From CAWAYH01 sp963786195 (GTDB lineage: Bacteria > Acidobacteriota > Vicinamibacteria > Vicinamibacterales > 2-12-FULL-66-21), in assembly GCA_963786195.1 (NCBI GenBank), contig CAWAYH010000012.1, positions 124,001-188,000 of the forward strand: 64,000 nt of DNA. Reading direction: 5' to 3'. Every line of letters starts with the position of its first letter. Position 1 is the first letter of the stretch. Under the pieces are notes generated by a model that was not told the origin of the DNA, searched no databases, and was given only the letters and a program-made list of their open reading frames with translations. Below are positions 45,655 to 56,655 of this stretch, one piece after another. The translations under genes and the position numbers were made by a program.

Positions 45655-47085
45655 CTAGAAGAGCACCTTCCGCTGGTTGGACGTCGGAATCTTCAGCTCC
45701 TCGCGATACTTCGCGATCGTGCGCCGCGCGAGCATCAGCCCTTCCTTCTGCAGGATGCTGACGATCTTCGAGTCGCTGAGCGGCTTGCGCGGGTCTTCGT
45801 TCTCGATGATCTTCCGGATGCGCTGCTTGATCGTCACCGACGACACGCTCTCGCCGTACGAGCTGCTGATGCCGCTGTGGAAGAAGTACTTCAGCTCGAA
45901 CACGCCCTGCGGCGTGTGCATGTACTTGTTGTTCACGACGCGGCTGACGGTCGACTCGTGCATGCCGATGTCGTTGGCCACGTCGCGCAGCACCAGCGGC
46001 CGCAGGTACTCGATGCCGTGATCGAGGAACTCGCGCTGGAAGTTGATGATGCTGGTGGCGACCTTGTGGATCGTCTTCTGCCGCTGGTCGACCGACTTGA
46101 TCAGCCACAGCGCCGACCGGAACTTGTCCTTCACGTAGGCGCGCGTCTCGTCGTTCGTCGTCGCCGCCGCTCTTGTCGAGCAGCCGCCGGTAGACCGGGC
46201 TGATGCGCAGCTGCGGCAGCCCTTCCTCGTTCAGCACCGCGACGTACTGATCCTCGACCTTGACGACGTAGACGTCGGGGATGACGTACTGCGACTGCGT
46301 CGGGTTGTAGCGGCTGCCCGGCTTCGGATCGAGGTTGCGGATGATCTCGATGTGCTCCTTCAGATCCTCGATCGTCATCCCGAGCTTGCGGGCGATCTCC
46401 GGCACCTGATGGTTCTGCAGCAGGCGCAGGTGCTCGGTGACGATCTTCTCCGTCGGCGTGCCTTCGAGGCCGAGGTGCCGGATCTGCAGCCACAGGCACT
46501 CCTGCAGATCGCGCGCGGCGACGCCGATCGGATCGAACGTCTGCACGTGCTGCAGCGCGCGCTCGACGTCGGCGACCGGCCATTCGCCCATCGCCGCGAT
46601 CTCCTCGACCGACGCCACCAGGTACCCGTCGTCGTCGAGGTTGCCGATGATCGCGCTGCCGATCTCCCGGAGCAGGTCGTCGCCGGTCTGCAGCGAGAGC
46701 TGCCAGAGCAGGTGATCGGAGAGCGAGCCGGTCGTCGACAGCGTGTTCTCGATCGGCGGCAGCTCCTTGACTTCGGACGGCGTGCGCGACCGGTAGCCGT
46801 CGTCCAGGTAGTCGCCGAAGAAGTACTCGTAGTCGGCGTCGTCCCAGGTGTCGGCTTTCTCAGCGGCGGCTTCTCGGCCTCGGCTTTTTCGGCCTGCTGC
46901 TGCTCGGCGGGCTGCAGTTCCTCGGTCGGGACTTCCTCGAGGAGCGGGTTCTCGACCATCTCCTGATTCAGCAGATCGGCGAGCTCGAGCGTCGACATCG
47001 GCAGCAGCTTGATCGCCTGCTGCAGCGACGGCGTCAGAATGAGCTTCTGAACGAGCTTGGTATGCAGTTTCTGCTGAATCGCCAT
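45655..47085 (-). CDS. rpoN: RNA polymerase sigma-54 factor (two frameshifts)
   Basis: Region I is the Gln/Leu-rich MAIQQKLHTKLVQKLILTPS and LQQAIKLLPMSTLELADLL. An acidic region II follows, then the core-binding domain (LSDHLLWQLSLQTGDDLLRE, FDPIGVAARDLQECLWLQI), the helix-turn-helix (DIGMHESTVSRVVNNKYM) and the RpoN box ARRTIAKYREELKIP near the C-terminus. Frame changes lie near 46857 and 46165. The joined length is about 475 residues. Sigma-54 needs AAA+ activators, none of which is in the window. Confidence 0.93.
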
Positions 47086-47112
47086 GGTCGCTGACGGTTG
47101 CCTCCTCCAATC

Positions 47113-47838
47113 TTAGTCCAATCGGAAGTCGGCACCGAGGTAAATCCGCTTCACGTCCTCGTCGGCCGCCAGGCTGTCCGGCGTTCCGCTCCGGAAGATC
47201 ACGCCATCGTGCACGATGTAGGCGCGGTCGGTGATCCGCAGCGTCTCGCGCACGTTGTGGTCGGTGATGAGGACCCCGATGCCGCGCGCCTTCAGGTGGA
47301 AGATGATCTTCTGGATGTCGGTCACGGCGATGGGATCGATGCCCGCGAACGGCTCGTCGAGCAGCATGAACATCGGGGACATGACGAGCGCGCGCGTGAT
47401 CTCGACCCGCCGCCGCTCGCCGCCCGAGAGCGTGTAGGCCGGCGACTTCGCCAGCGGCGTCAGACCGAGCTCGGCCAGCAGATCGCGCAGGCGCGTCCGC
47501 CGCTCGGCGCCGTCGAGTCGCAGCGTCTCGAGGATCGCGAGGATGTTCTGCTCGACCGTCAGGCCGCGGAAGATCGACGCCTCCTGCGGCAGGTAGCCGA
47601 TGCCCTTCCGCGCCCGGACGTACATCGGATCGTCGGTGACGTCGGCGCCGTCGAGCAGCACGCGGCCCGAGTCGGGCGCGGTGAGCCCGACCACCATCGA
47701 GAACGTCGTCGTCTTGCCGGCGCCGTTCGGGCCGAGCAGGCCGACGACTTCGCCCGAGGCGATCTCGAGGTTGACGCCTTTCACGACCGTCCGACCGCTG
47801 TAGGACTTCGTGAGATCGCGCGTCCGCAGCGTCGCCAT
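47113..47838 (-). CDS. lptB: LPS export ABC transporter ATPase LptB
   Basis: A 241-residue ABC ATPase. Walker A GLLGPNGAGKTTTFSMVVGL, Q-loop YLPQEASIFRGLTVEQN, signature LSGGERRRVEITRALVM, Walker B FMLLDEPFAGIDP and switch His ITDHNVRETL. QEASIFRGLTVEQNI is the LptB-specific stretch. It would power the LptFG permease encoded at 26-28 kb. The start codon directly follows the TGA of lptCA, so the two are translationally coupled. rpoN follows 27 bases later, the classical order. Confidence 0.95.
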   Translation of the reverse strand: MATLRTRDLTKSYSGRTVVKGVNLEIASGEVVGLLGPNGAGKTTTFSMVVGLTAPDSGRVLLDGADVTDDPMYVRARKGIGYLPQEASIFRGLTVEQNILAILETLRLDGAERRTRLRDLLAELGLTPLAKSPAYTLSGGERRRVEITRALVMSPMFMLLDEPFAGIDPIAVTDIQKIIFHLKARGIGVLITDHNVRETLRITDRAYIVHDGVIFRSGTPDSLAADEDVKRIYLGADFRLD

Positions 47839-50030
47839 TCAGTTCGCCGTCCCGGGACATGGAATCGTCGTCGATTTCTGCGGCAGCTGCCCGACCATGC
47901 CGTCGATTTGGATGCTATCGACCGCTCGTTGGAAGTCAAAGTTCGGCACAGGTGTCTTGCTGCACTGTTTCTTCTCGTCCCGCTGCACGAGTTCCACCGG
48001 CTGCCCCGTCATGACGTACGTGTCGTCGCCGCCGTGTAGATCAGGTGGGAGCCCGTCGCGTTCCGCTTGGTGTCCTTGAACACGACCTTGCCGTCGGCTT
48101 CGGCGCGTTCGAGCTCGTTGCCCCCTTCTTTCAGGAACAGATCGATGCGATCGCCGGTCAGATCGCCCTGCGCGCTCACGAGTTGCGCGGGCGTCGTCCC
48201 GTTCGACGTGTAGGTGGCGAGCCGCTTCGCGTCGTCGTAGACCAACTGATCGGCGCTGGCTTTCGTTTCAGTCGACGTCCGCTTCTTCGTCTTGGGATTC
48301 ACGTCGTCGAGCCACATCGTCGTGCGGACGTTCTCGCGGGCCGTGAGGTTGCCGCTCCGATTGTCGAGCACGATCGTGCCCCCCGAGATTCTCGACTTGT
48401 CCTGCCACAACACCGCATTGCCGCTGTAGGTGGCTTCCGACACGCCGTCGTACTCCAGCCGGTTCGACGTGACGGTCACCGGCTTGTCCTGCTTCAGCAT
48501 CGCCGGCACGCGCGTCTGATCGCTGGCCGCCGATCCCGCCCCGCGCCCGCCGCCGGGCGCCGGTTTTGCGCGCTGCGGCTGAATGACGCTGCGCACGTCC
48601 GTCTCCGCCTTCAGCTTCTGCGATGACAGGGTCAGCTGGATCGTTCGCGCCTCGACCGTGAGCTGGCGGTCGTTGACGAGAGGCCCCACTCCGGTGTCGC
48701 CTTCGCCGGGTGACAGCTCGATCACATCGCGCTCGGGATAGTAGACCGCTCGCGGCGCGTCCGCGTCACTTCGACCGTCGACGAAGTGCACGTTGCCGCG
48801 GAAGTCCGCTCGATCGACGGCGCCCAGACCTGGTTTCGTGTCGACGATGAGGCGCATCGACTTGACTTCGCGCTTGACTGCGGGCTGCTTGTCGACCGCC
48901 GCTCGCGTCTCCTCGTACTCGACCGCGCCCTCGAAGATCGCGTTCTGGAGTCCCTGTTCCGGCGCGCCAGCCGCCTTGAGCGTCGTCGAGCGAATCTGCT
49001 TCGCGGGCGAGTTGGCGTCTGCCGGCAGATCGACCTGGACTTTCTCGACGGCCGTCAGGTTCGTCACCGTGTTGCCGTCCGGCGACATCGTGATGTCGAT
49101 GTTCCGCCCGGCGATGCGGCGAGCCGCCGCCCCGCCGGACCCGGGAAGCTCCACGACGCCCTTCTCCATCAGCTTCGAGCTTTGCAGCGTGCGGCCATCC
49201 GCCGCGTAGGTCAGGTCGATGTCCCTGGCAGACATCGTCTGGCCTGTCGGGCCCGCGCTCACGATCCGGCTCTGGTTGCGCAGCTGGAGCTGCTGAATCT
49301 TCTCTCCCTTTTCGTCGAGCAGCCCGACGATCTCGTCCGCTTCGATCGTGCGGCCTTCCGCCACGACGTGCGCGGCCTTCGACAGCCGGATGTAGTGCTC
49401 GGCGCGCGCGAGGCCCGCGCTCGACGATGAGGCCTCCGCACCGCCCTGACCCTTTTCGTCCGGAGCGACGGTGATGTGAGCCTGGTCGAGCAGCCAGAGA
49501 ATGTCGCGCGCCTTGTCGTACGTGGCGCCGACGCCGGTGCCCTTCATGCGGCCCCGCGTGAACTCGACGGCCCCGGGGACCTTCAAGACGCCTTCTTTGT
49601 CGTCGTACGTCGCTTCTGACGACGTGACCACGATTCCGTTGTCGGTCGTGAGCTTGACGTTGCGTGTCAGCTTCGCGGTCGACAGGACTTTCGGATTGTC
49701 AGGCGGCGCGATGACCTCGGCCTCGTCGGCCGTCATCGTGATCGTGCGCCCGTCGCGATCCGGAAGGAGCAGCGTGACTCCCTCCAGCACCGAGCGTCCG
49801 TCCTTGAAGGTGGACTGGCTTTTGAACCGCACGGTGAACTCGACTTTGCCGTCCTTGTACGAATTGATGACGCCCGCGCCGCTCGCGCTGACGACGCCGG
49901 GCAGCCTCTCCGGCACGTTCTCGGCCGGGTGCGTCACACCCGCCCGCTTGCGCATCGCGAGAAACACGATGGCCGCAAACGCGATGACGAAGATCGCAAT
50001 GAGAAACCGCGCCTTTTGCTGCCAACGCAT
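47839..50030 (-). CDS. Fused LptC-LptA lipopolysaccharide bridge protein (one frameshift near the end)
   Basis: A protein of about 730 residues with an N-terminal membrane anchor (FLIAIFVIAFAAIVFLAM) and an LptC-like part (ERLPGVVSASGAGVINSYKD, LEGVTLLLPDRDGRTITM). Long beta-jellyroll OstA/LptA-type repeats follow (VTVTSNRLEYDGVSEATYSG, NAVLWQDKSRISGGTIVLDN, LTGDRIDLFLKEGGNELERA). At about 48032 one base is missing: the frame should continue AADDTYVMTGQPVELVQRD to TGA at 47841-47839. In E. coli LptC and LptA are separate. The fusion gives a tethered filament from the inner membrane. Confidence 0.85.
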
Positions 50031-50050
50031 CTCGAAAATTCTGACTGGCT

Positions 50051-50196
50051 GAATTCTGAATGCTGAAATGAATGTTGAATTGGGAAGGCTGAAGATAAGG
50101 TGGAATCAGGCAATTCTGAATTGCTTCATTCCCACGTATCGTCAACATCCTGAAGTTCGAAGTTCAATTCAGAACTCAAAACTCAGCATTCAACGT
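50051..50196. repeat. ATTCTGAATGCTGAA-type inverted spacer repeats
   Basis: Words such as GAATTCTGAATGCTGAA (50051-50067) and CAGCATTCAACGTTCATTC (from about 50184) occur in both orientations at the two ends of the spacer between recJ and lptCA. The inner part is AT-richer than the rest of the window. No gene is visible, and the lptCA promoter is presumably here. Confidence 0.6.
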
Positions 50197-51915
50197 TCAT
50201 TCTAACGCTTTGATGTCCGCGACGTTGAGCTCGAGGTAGGTCTCTCCCTGATACTCGTTGCGATCGAGGGAGAAGGCGAGGTTGATGCCGGCCCTGTTCC
50301 TGTCGAGGAATTCGGCCTGTTCGGCGGCGCGCCAGGCGATGGCGCGGAAGCGGCGACCGTCCTGGCTGAACGTCATCTAGAGATGCCGCTCTTTGATCGG
50401 CCGGGGGCCGTCCACGATTTCGACCGGTGTCGCGTGAAACACGGGACGGGGGTTGCCCATCCCGAACGGACCGAGCGCGTCGAGGCCGCGCACCAGGTCG
50501 GGCGTGATGGCTTTCAGGCTCAGAGGCGCGTCGATCCGCAGTCGCGGCCGCAGTTGATCCGGCTCGAGCACCTCGTCCGCGTAGGCGTTGATCCGAGCCC
50601 TGAACTCCGGTACGCGCGCCGCCTCCATCGTCAGGCCGGCGGCCTGCTTGTGGCCGCCGAAGCGGACGAACAGGTCGGCACAGTGTTCGAGCGCTCCGAG
50701 CATGTCGAAATCGGGAATGCTCCGGCAGGAGCCGTGCGCCACGTCGCCGTCGATCGACAGGACGATCGCCGGTTTGTGATACGCATCGACCAGCTTGGAT
50801 GCCGCGATGCCGATTACCCCGCGGTGCCAGCCGTCCCCGCCGACGACGAGCACGTTGTGCGCGCCGACGGCCGGGTCGGACTCGATGGACTTCTTCGCGT
50901 GGTTGACGAGCTCGGCCTCCTCCTGCTGACGACGGAGGTTCTCGTCGTTCAACTGCTGCGCCAGCGCCCGGGCCTCGTCGCCCATCGCCTCGTCGGTGGC
51001 GAGCAGCAGCCGCGTGGCGATATCCGGCGTGCTCATGCGGCCCGCCGCGTTGACACGCGGCGCGAGCATGAACGCGACCTGGTAGCTGTCGATCGTCTTC
51101 CCTGTCAGTCCAGACGCGTCGAGCAACGATCGCAGGCCGATCGTGTGCGGCCCATGCGTCAGCGACGCCAGCCCGAGTCGTGCGATGACGCGGTTCTCGC
51201 CGACCAGGGGGACGACGTCCGCGAGCGTGCCGACGGCGGCGACCTTGACGAAGGCCGGCAGCCACTTGCCCTTCCCCGCCCGGTTGCAGAGCGCCTGCAC
51301 CAGCTTCAGCGCCACACCGACGCCCGCCAGGAACTTGTCGGGATACTGACAGTCCGACCGCTTCGGGTTGATGACGGCCAGCGCGTCGGGGAGCGCTCCG
51401 TCGGGCTCGTGATGGTCCGTGATGATCAGGTCGACGCCAAGCGCACGCGCCCGGGCCGCGGCTTCGGTGCCACGAATCCCGCAGTCGACCGAGACGATCA
51501 CGCCGACGCCGGAGCCGTGGAGCCGATCGATGGCCGCCGGCTGCAGACCATACCCGTCACGGATGCGTTCCGGGATGAAGTGGATGACCGTACCGCCGAG
51601 CATCTCGAGCGCGCGGCGCAGGATCACGGTCGACGTGATGCCGTCCACGTCGTAGTCGCCGTGAATCGCGATGCGCTCGCCCTGCGCGATGGCGCGCTCG
51701 AGCCGTGTCACCGCACGATCCATGTCGGTCAATCGAAACGGGTCGTGGAGCTGATCGAGCGACGGATTGAGAAAGCGCTCGGCGTCCGCCGGATCGGACA
51801 GGCCGCGGAGGCAGAGCAGGCGCGCGATCGTCGGGTGCAGGCCGAGCGCCGCGGCCAGCGCCGAGGCCTGGTCGTCGTTACAGAGGAGGTGCTGCCAGAG
51901 GAGCGATTTCGCCAC
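50197..51915 (-). CDS. recJ: Single-stranded-DNA exonuclease RecJ with in-frame amber codon
   Basis: A 5'-3' exonuclease of DNA repair. The DHH-family motifs are IHGDYDVDGITSTVILRRAL, VSVDCGIRGTEAAARA, ITDHHEPDGALPDALAVINP and the DHHA1 motif FVRFGGHKQAAGLTME. The frame stops at a TAG (50379-50377) after IKERHL, but continues in the same frame with MTFSQDGRRFRAIAWRAA to a second stop at 50197. This restores the C-terminal OB domain. AAG (Lys, normal in HLK) to TAG is a single change. The rest of the gene has no frame problem. Confidence 0.85.
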
Positions 51916-51937
51916 GAGGTTCGGGGTTCTCTACGAA

Positions 51938-52909
51938 CTAACGCTTGTCGGCATCAACGAACGCCTGCCCTTCGCTGCCCATTTGTCTGAACTTGTCGTA
52001 CCGGCCGGCCAGCCGATCCTCGACGCTCAACGGCGTCAGCTCGTCGAGCGCCTGCGCAAGCGCCTGATCGACCAGCGCGGTCGCTTTGTCGTAATCGTTG
52101 TGCGCGCCGCCGTTCGGCTCGGGGACGATCGCGTCGATGAGCCCGAGCGCGAGCATGTCGGGCGCGGTGATTTTCAGCGCGGCCGCCGCCTCGACCTTGC
52201 GGTTCGCGTCGCGCCAGAGGATGGCCGCGCAGCCTTCGGGCGGGATGACGCTGTACACGGCAAACTCCTGCATCAGCACGCGGTCGCCGATGGCGATGCC
52301 GAGCGCGCCGCCGCTCCCCCCTTCGCCGCAGACGATCACGACGATGGGCACCTCGAGCATGATCATCTCGCGCAGGTTCAGCGCGATGGCCTCGGCCACG
52401 CCCCGTTCCTCCGATTCAACGCCCGGATACGCCGCCGGCGTGTCCACGAACACGACGATGGGCCGCCCGAACTTCTGGGCGAGCTGCATCATCCGAAGCG
52501 CCTTGCGATAGCCTTCGGGCCTCGCGTAGCCGAAGTTGCGAAAGATCTTCTGCTTGGTGTCGCTGCCCTTCTGATGTCCGACGATCGCGACCGGCTGTCC
52601 CTTGTAGTCGGCGAGCCCGCAGACGATCGCGTGGTCGTCGGCAAACCGGCGATCGCCGTGGAGCTCGTCGAAGCCGCTGAAGAGCCGTTCGACGTAGTCG
52701 AGCGTGTTGGGTCGCGCCGGATGACGGGCCACCAGGACGCGCTGCCAGGGCGTCAGGTTGGCGTACAGTTCGGCGCGGATCTCCTCGGCTCGCCTGCGCA
52801 GGCTCTCAATCGAGCGCTCGCGCTCGGGCGTGCGCGGCAGCATGCTCAGCGCCTCGATCTCCTTCTGCAGGACGCCGATCGGTTCCTCGAATTCGAGCAG
52901 GTCGGGCAT
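51938..52909 (-). CDS. accA: Acetyl-CoA carboxylase carboxyltransferase subunit alpha
   Basis: A 323-residue carboxyltransferase alpha subunit for the first step of fatty acid synthesis. It starts MPDLLEFEEPIGVLQKEIEA. Conserved parts include RHPARPNTLDYVERLF, GHQKGSDTKQKIFRNFG, PEGYRKALRMMQLAQKFG, FVDTPAAYPG and EGGSGGALGIAIGDRVLM. The ATG at 52909 lies 16 bases from copy B of the dispersed repeat; the frame stays open through the repeat, but that upstream part is not conserved. Confidence 0.95.
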   Translation of the reverse strand: MPDLLEFEEPIGVLQKEIEALSMLPRTPERERSIESLRRRAEEIRAELYANLTPWQRVLVARHPARPNTLDYVERLFSGFDELHGDRRFADDHAIVCGLADYKGQPVAIVGHQKGSDTKQKIFRNFGYARPEGYRKALRMMQLAQKFGRPIVVFVDTPAAYPGVESEERGVAEAIALNLREMIMLEVPIVVIVCGEGGSGGALGIAIGDRVLMQEFAVYSVIPPEGCAAILWRDANRKVEAAAALKITAPDMLALGLIDAIVPEPNGGAHNDYDKATALVDQALAQALDELTPLSVEDRLAGRYDKFRQMGSEGQAFVDADKR

Positions 52910-52924
52910 GAGTGCGGTCCTCGT

Positions 52925-53109
52925 CTTATCCGAGGGGCTTCGTCCCTCGGACTCCCCCACACGCGCTCTCGCGCGCCGCTCCGTGGTTCGACTATGCTCA
53001 CCACGCCCTGAGCGAAGTCGAAGGGCGCCGGCGCGCTCCGGTCGCGTGGCTCGCTCGCCATGCTCGCTCGCACCTTGAACGAGCCACAGGTTCATGAGAC
53101 AGCTTCTAG
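52925..53109 (-). repeat. Dispersed 185-bp intergenic element, copy B
   Basis: The partner of 40407-40593. The 45-bp identical block is at 53027-53071. On the minus strand the hairpin TCCGAGGG/CCCTCGGA is perfect where copy A has a G-T pair, so the stem is kept although its bases differ. Its outer end TTCTAG includes the dnaE stop codon (53108-53106). As with copy A, it spans the gap between a minus-strand gene end and the next minus-strand start. Confidence 0.8.
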
Positions 53110-56100
53110 CCAACTTCCTGCAACTTGTCGGTGCTGACGCGCGCGGGCCGCAGATCCTGGCGCAACTCCACCGTCCCGGTTCCGCACAGCTGTTCGACTT
53201 CGGCCACGAGGCGCTCCGACGGCTTGACGCGCTGCGTGACGTCGGCGCGCACGCGCAGGGGTCGATCCGGCCCGCGAACGTCGAGTTCCAGGTAGACGCG
53301 GCGGTCTCCCCGATGTCGCGACAGCAGCTCCGCCAGCGCCTCGAACGTCGTGCGGCCGTGCGGGGGCACCGCGAGGTGGATCGCGATCTCCCGCGTCGTC
53401 CGCTCCATCAGCGCCGCGATGGGCAGCATCTCCGACGCTACCAGCCGTGCCGACTCGTCGTCCTTGTCCAGTTTTCCCCGGACGAGGAGCATGGCGTCCG
53501 CCTCGATGAGCGCCGCATGCTTCGTGAAGGCTTCCGGAAACGCCACCACCTCCACGCTGCCGGCCACGTCGTCCAGCATGAACACCGCCATCCGATCGCC
53601 CTTGCGCGTCTTCAGCATGCGCAGGCCGGACACGATACCGCCCATCCAGATGTCGGCCTCGGACGTGGTGAGGTCGGCCACTCGTCGCGCGCCGAACAGC
53701 TGGAGGTCGCGATCGAAGCGATCGAGCGGGTGCCCGCTCATGTAGAGGCCGAGCGCTTCCTTCTCACCCGCGAGCTGCTGCACCTCGGTCCAGGGCGCGA
53801 CGTCGGGCAGCGGCACGTCGCCCGACGGCTCGTCCGCGGACCCGCCGCCGAAGAGTTGGTGCTGACCCTTCTCACGATCGCGCTGATGACGGCCGCCGTG
53901 CTCGAGCGCGCGATCGACCGCCGCAAACAGACGCGCCCGGCTCAGCGCCGGCGGGCCGTTGATGCTGTCGAGCGAGTCCATCGCGCCCGCTTTGATGAGG
54001 CTCTCGAGCACGCGTTTGTTCACGAGGCGCAGGTCGACCTGTTCGCTGAGCGTGTACATCGAATCGATGCGCCCGAGCTCCTGGCGCAGGCTCAGCATCG
54101 ACTGGACCGCGCCCTCGCCGACGTTCTTGACCGCACAGAGGCCGAATCTGACCCCTTCGGGCACGACGGTGAAGGCCAGCTCGCTCGAGTTGAGATCCGG
54201 CGGGAGGATCGGCACGCCCAGCTCGCGACACTCCCCGAGGTAGGTCGCCAGCTTCTCGGTGTTGGCAGCCTCGATCGTCAGGAGGGCCGCGAAGAAATGC
54301 CGCGGGTAGTTGGCTTTGAGCCACGCCGTCTGGTACGCGAGCAGCGCGTAGGTCGTCGAATGCGACTTATTGAAGCCGTACCCGGCGAAGAACTCCATGA
54401 GGTCGAAGATCTTGCCCGCCTTCTTCTCGTTGATCCCGTTCGCGCGCGCCCCATCCATGAACGCCGCCCGCTGCTTCGCCATGACCTTGGGGTCTTTCTT
54501 CCCCATGGCCTTCCGCAGCACGTCGGACTGCCCCATCGAGAACCCGGCCAGCACCGCCGCGATGCGCATGACCTGTTCCTGATAGGCAATGACGCCGTGG
54601 GTGTCGGACAGGATGGGCGCGAGGGCCGGCAGCTCGTACTTGACCTCGGTCTTCCCCTGCTTGCGCGCGATGAAGTCGTCGACCATGCCGCTCTTGAGCG
54701 GCCCGGGCCGGTAGAGCGCATTGAGGGCGATCAGGTCGTCGAGACGCTCGGGCTTGGCCTTGCGCAGCAGCTCCCGCATGCCGGAGCTCTCGAACTGGAA
54801 GACACCGAACGTCTGGCCATCGCTGAAGAGCTGGTAGGTCTTCGGATCGTCGAGGGGAATGGCGTCGATGTCGATGTCGAGGCCCTCGGTTCGCCGGATG
54901 GCATCGAGCGCGTCGCGGATCAGCGTGAGGGTGCTGAGGCCGAGGAAGTCCATCTTCAGCAGCCCGACCCGTTCGACCTCCTTCATCGCCCACTGCGTGA
55001 CGATTTCGTCCTTCTGACTCTTGTAGAGCGGCACGAACTCGGTCAGCGGCCGCGGCGCAATCACCACGCCGGCGGCGTGCACGGACGCATGCCGCGTCAT
55101 GCCCTCGAGTCGGCGCGCGATCCCGAGTAATTCGCGGACGCGCTCGTCCTTCGTCTCCATCTCCTTGAGCACGGGGCTCTCTTCGAGCGCCTTGTCGAGG
55201 GTCATGTCGAGCGCGGCGGGCACGGCCTTGGCCACGCGGTCGGCGTCCGCGTACGGGATTTCCATCACCCGAGCGACGTCCCGGACGACCGCGCGCGCTT
55301 TCATCGTGCCGAACGTGATGATCTGGGCGACGTTCTCGCGGCCGTACTTGCGGGTCACGTAGTCGATGACCTCGCCCCGCCGGCGCTCGCAGAAGTCGAT
55401 GTCGATGTCGGGCAGCGAGACGCGCTCGGGGTTGAGGAATCGCTCGAAGATGAGGTCGTACTCAATCGGATCGACGTCCGTGATCCGGAGGCAGTAGGCG
55501 ACGAAGCTGCCAGCCGCGGAGCCGCGCCCGGGGCCGACGGGAATGTTCTGCTCGCGCGCGTAGCGGATGAAGTCCCAGACGATCAGGAAGTACCCGGGTA
55601 CTTCATCTGCTTGATCATCTCGACTTCGTATTGCAGCCGCCGCTCGTACTCGTCGATCGTGTGCGTCAGCAGGCTGCGCGCGGCAAGGTCCTTCAGCCTC
55701 GGCAGGCGTTGCTGAAAACCCTCGCGGACGACGTGCTCGAAGTATGCGTCCAGCGTGAAGCCGGCAGGCACGTCGAAGTTCGGCAGATGGTTCGACGCCG
55801 TCGACAGATCGACCTGGCAGCGGTCGGCGATCCGCGCAGTGTTGGCCAGCGCCTCCGGGTGGTCCTGGAAGATCGCGGCCATCTCTTCGGCCGTCTTCAG
55901 GTAGAACTGATCGCCGTGATACCGCAGCCGATCCCGATCGTTGACGGCCTTGCCGGTGCCGATGCAGAGCAGGATGTCATGCGGACGATGGTCGGAGTTC
56001 TGCACGTAGTGGACGTCATTGGTGCAGACGAGCGGGAGGTCGAGGGACCTGGCAATCGGCTGCAGCCCGACGTTGACGACCCGCTGGTCGTCGAGGCCCT

Positions 56101-56632
56101 GGTACTGCATCTCGAGGAAGAAATTGCCGGGGCCGAGAATGTCGCGGAAGGTCGCCGCCGCCTGCATCGCCCGCGCGCTCTGATCCGTCCGGATGGCGGA
56201 CGCGACCTCACCCTTCAGGCAGCTGCTCAGGCCGATCAGCCCCCGCGCGTGCTGCGCGAGCAGGTCCTTGTCGATTCGCGGCTTGTAGTAGAACCCCTCG
56301 GTGTACCCGGCCGACACGAGCTTGATCAGGTTGTGGAAGCCCTCGGACGTCTCGGCGAGCAACACGAGATGGTTGGCCGTCTCGCCCGGGGTGCCGCTGC
56401 GCTGCCGGCGATCGGTGGGCGCGACGTAGACCTCGCACCCGAGAATCGGCGTGATGCCCCGCTTTCGCGCCTGGTCGTGGAACACGATCGCCGAGAACAT
56501 GTTGCCATGCTCGGTGATGGCGAGCGACCGCATCTTGAGCTCGACCGCGCGGTCCAGCACTTCCTCGATGCGGCACGCGCCATCGAGCAGCGAGAACTCC
56601 GAGTGCAGGTGCAAATGAACGAAATCAGTCAT
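53106..56632 (-). CDS. dnaE: DNA polymerase III alpha subunit (one frameshift)
   Basis: The replicative polymerase, about 1175 residues. The N-terminal PHP domain begins MTDFVHLHLHSEFSLLDGAC and includes TEHGNMFSAIVFHDQA. One frame change at about 55596 (KYPG to YFLIVWDFI) separates the PHP part from the catalytic part, which contains the polymerase aspartates in PDIDIDFCERRRGEVIDYVT. Then come YGRENVAQIITFGTMKARA, TRHASVHAAGVVIAP and FNKSHSTTYALLAYQTAW, a helix-hairpin-helix and an OB fold. Restoring one base in the CCCGGGT run repairs the frame. This is the housekeeping DnaE1 type. Confidence 0.93.
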
Positions 56633-56655
56633 TCAGCACTCGTCGATACGCAGTC

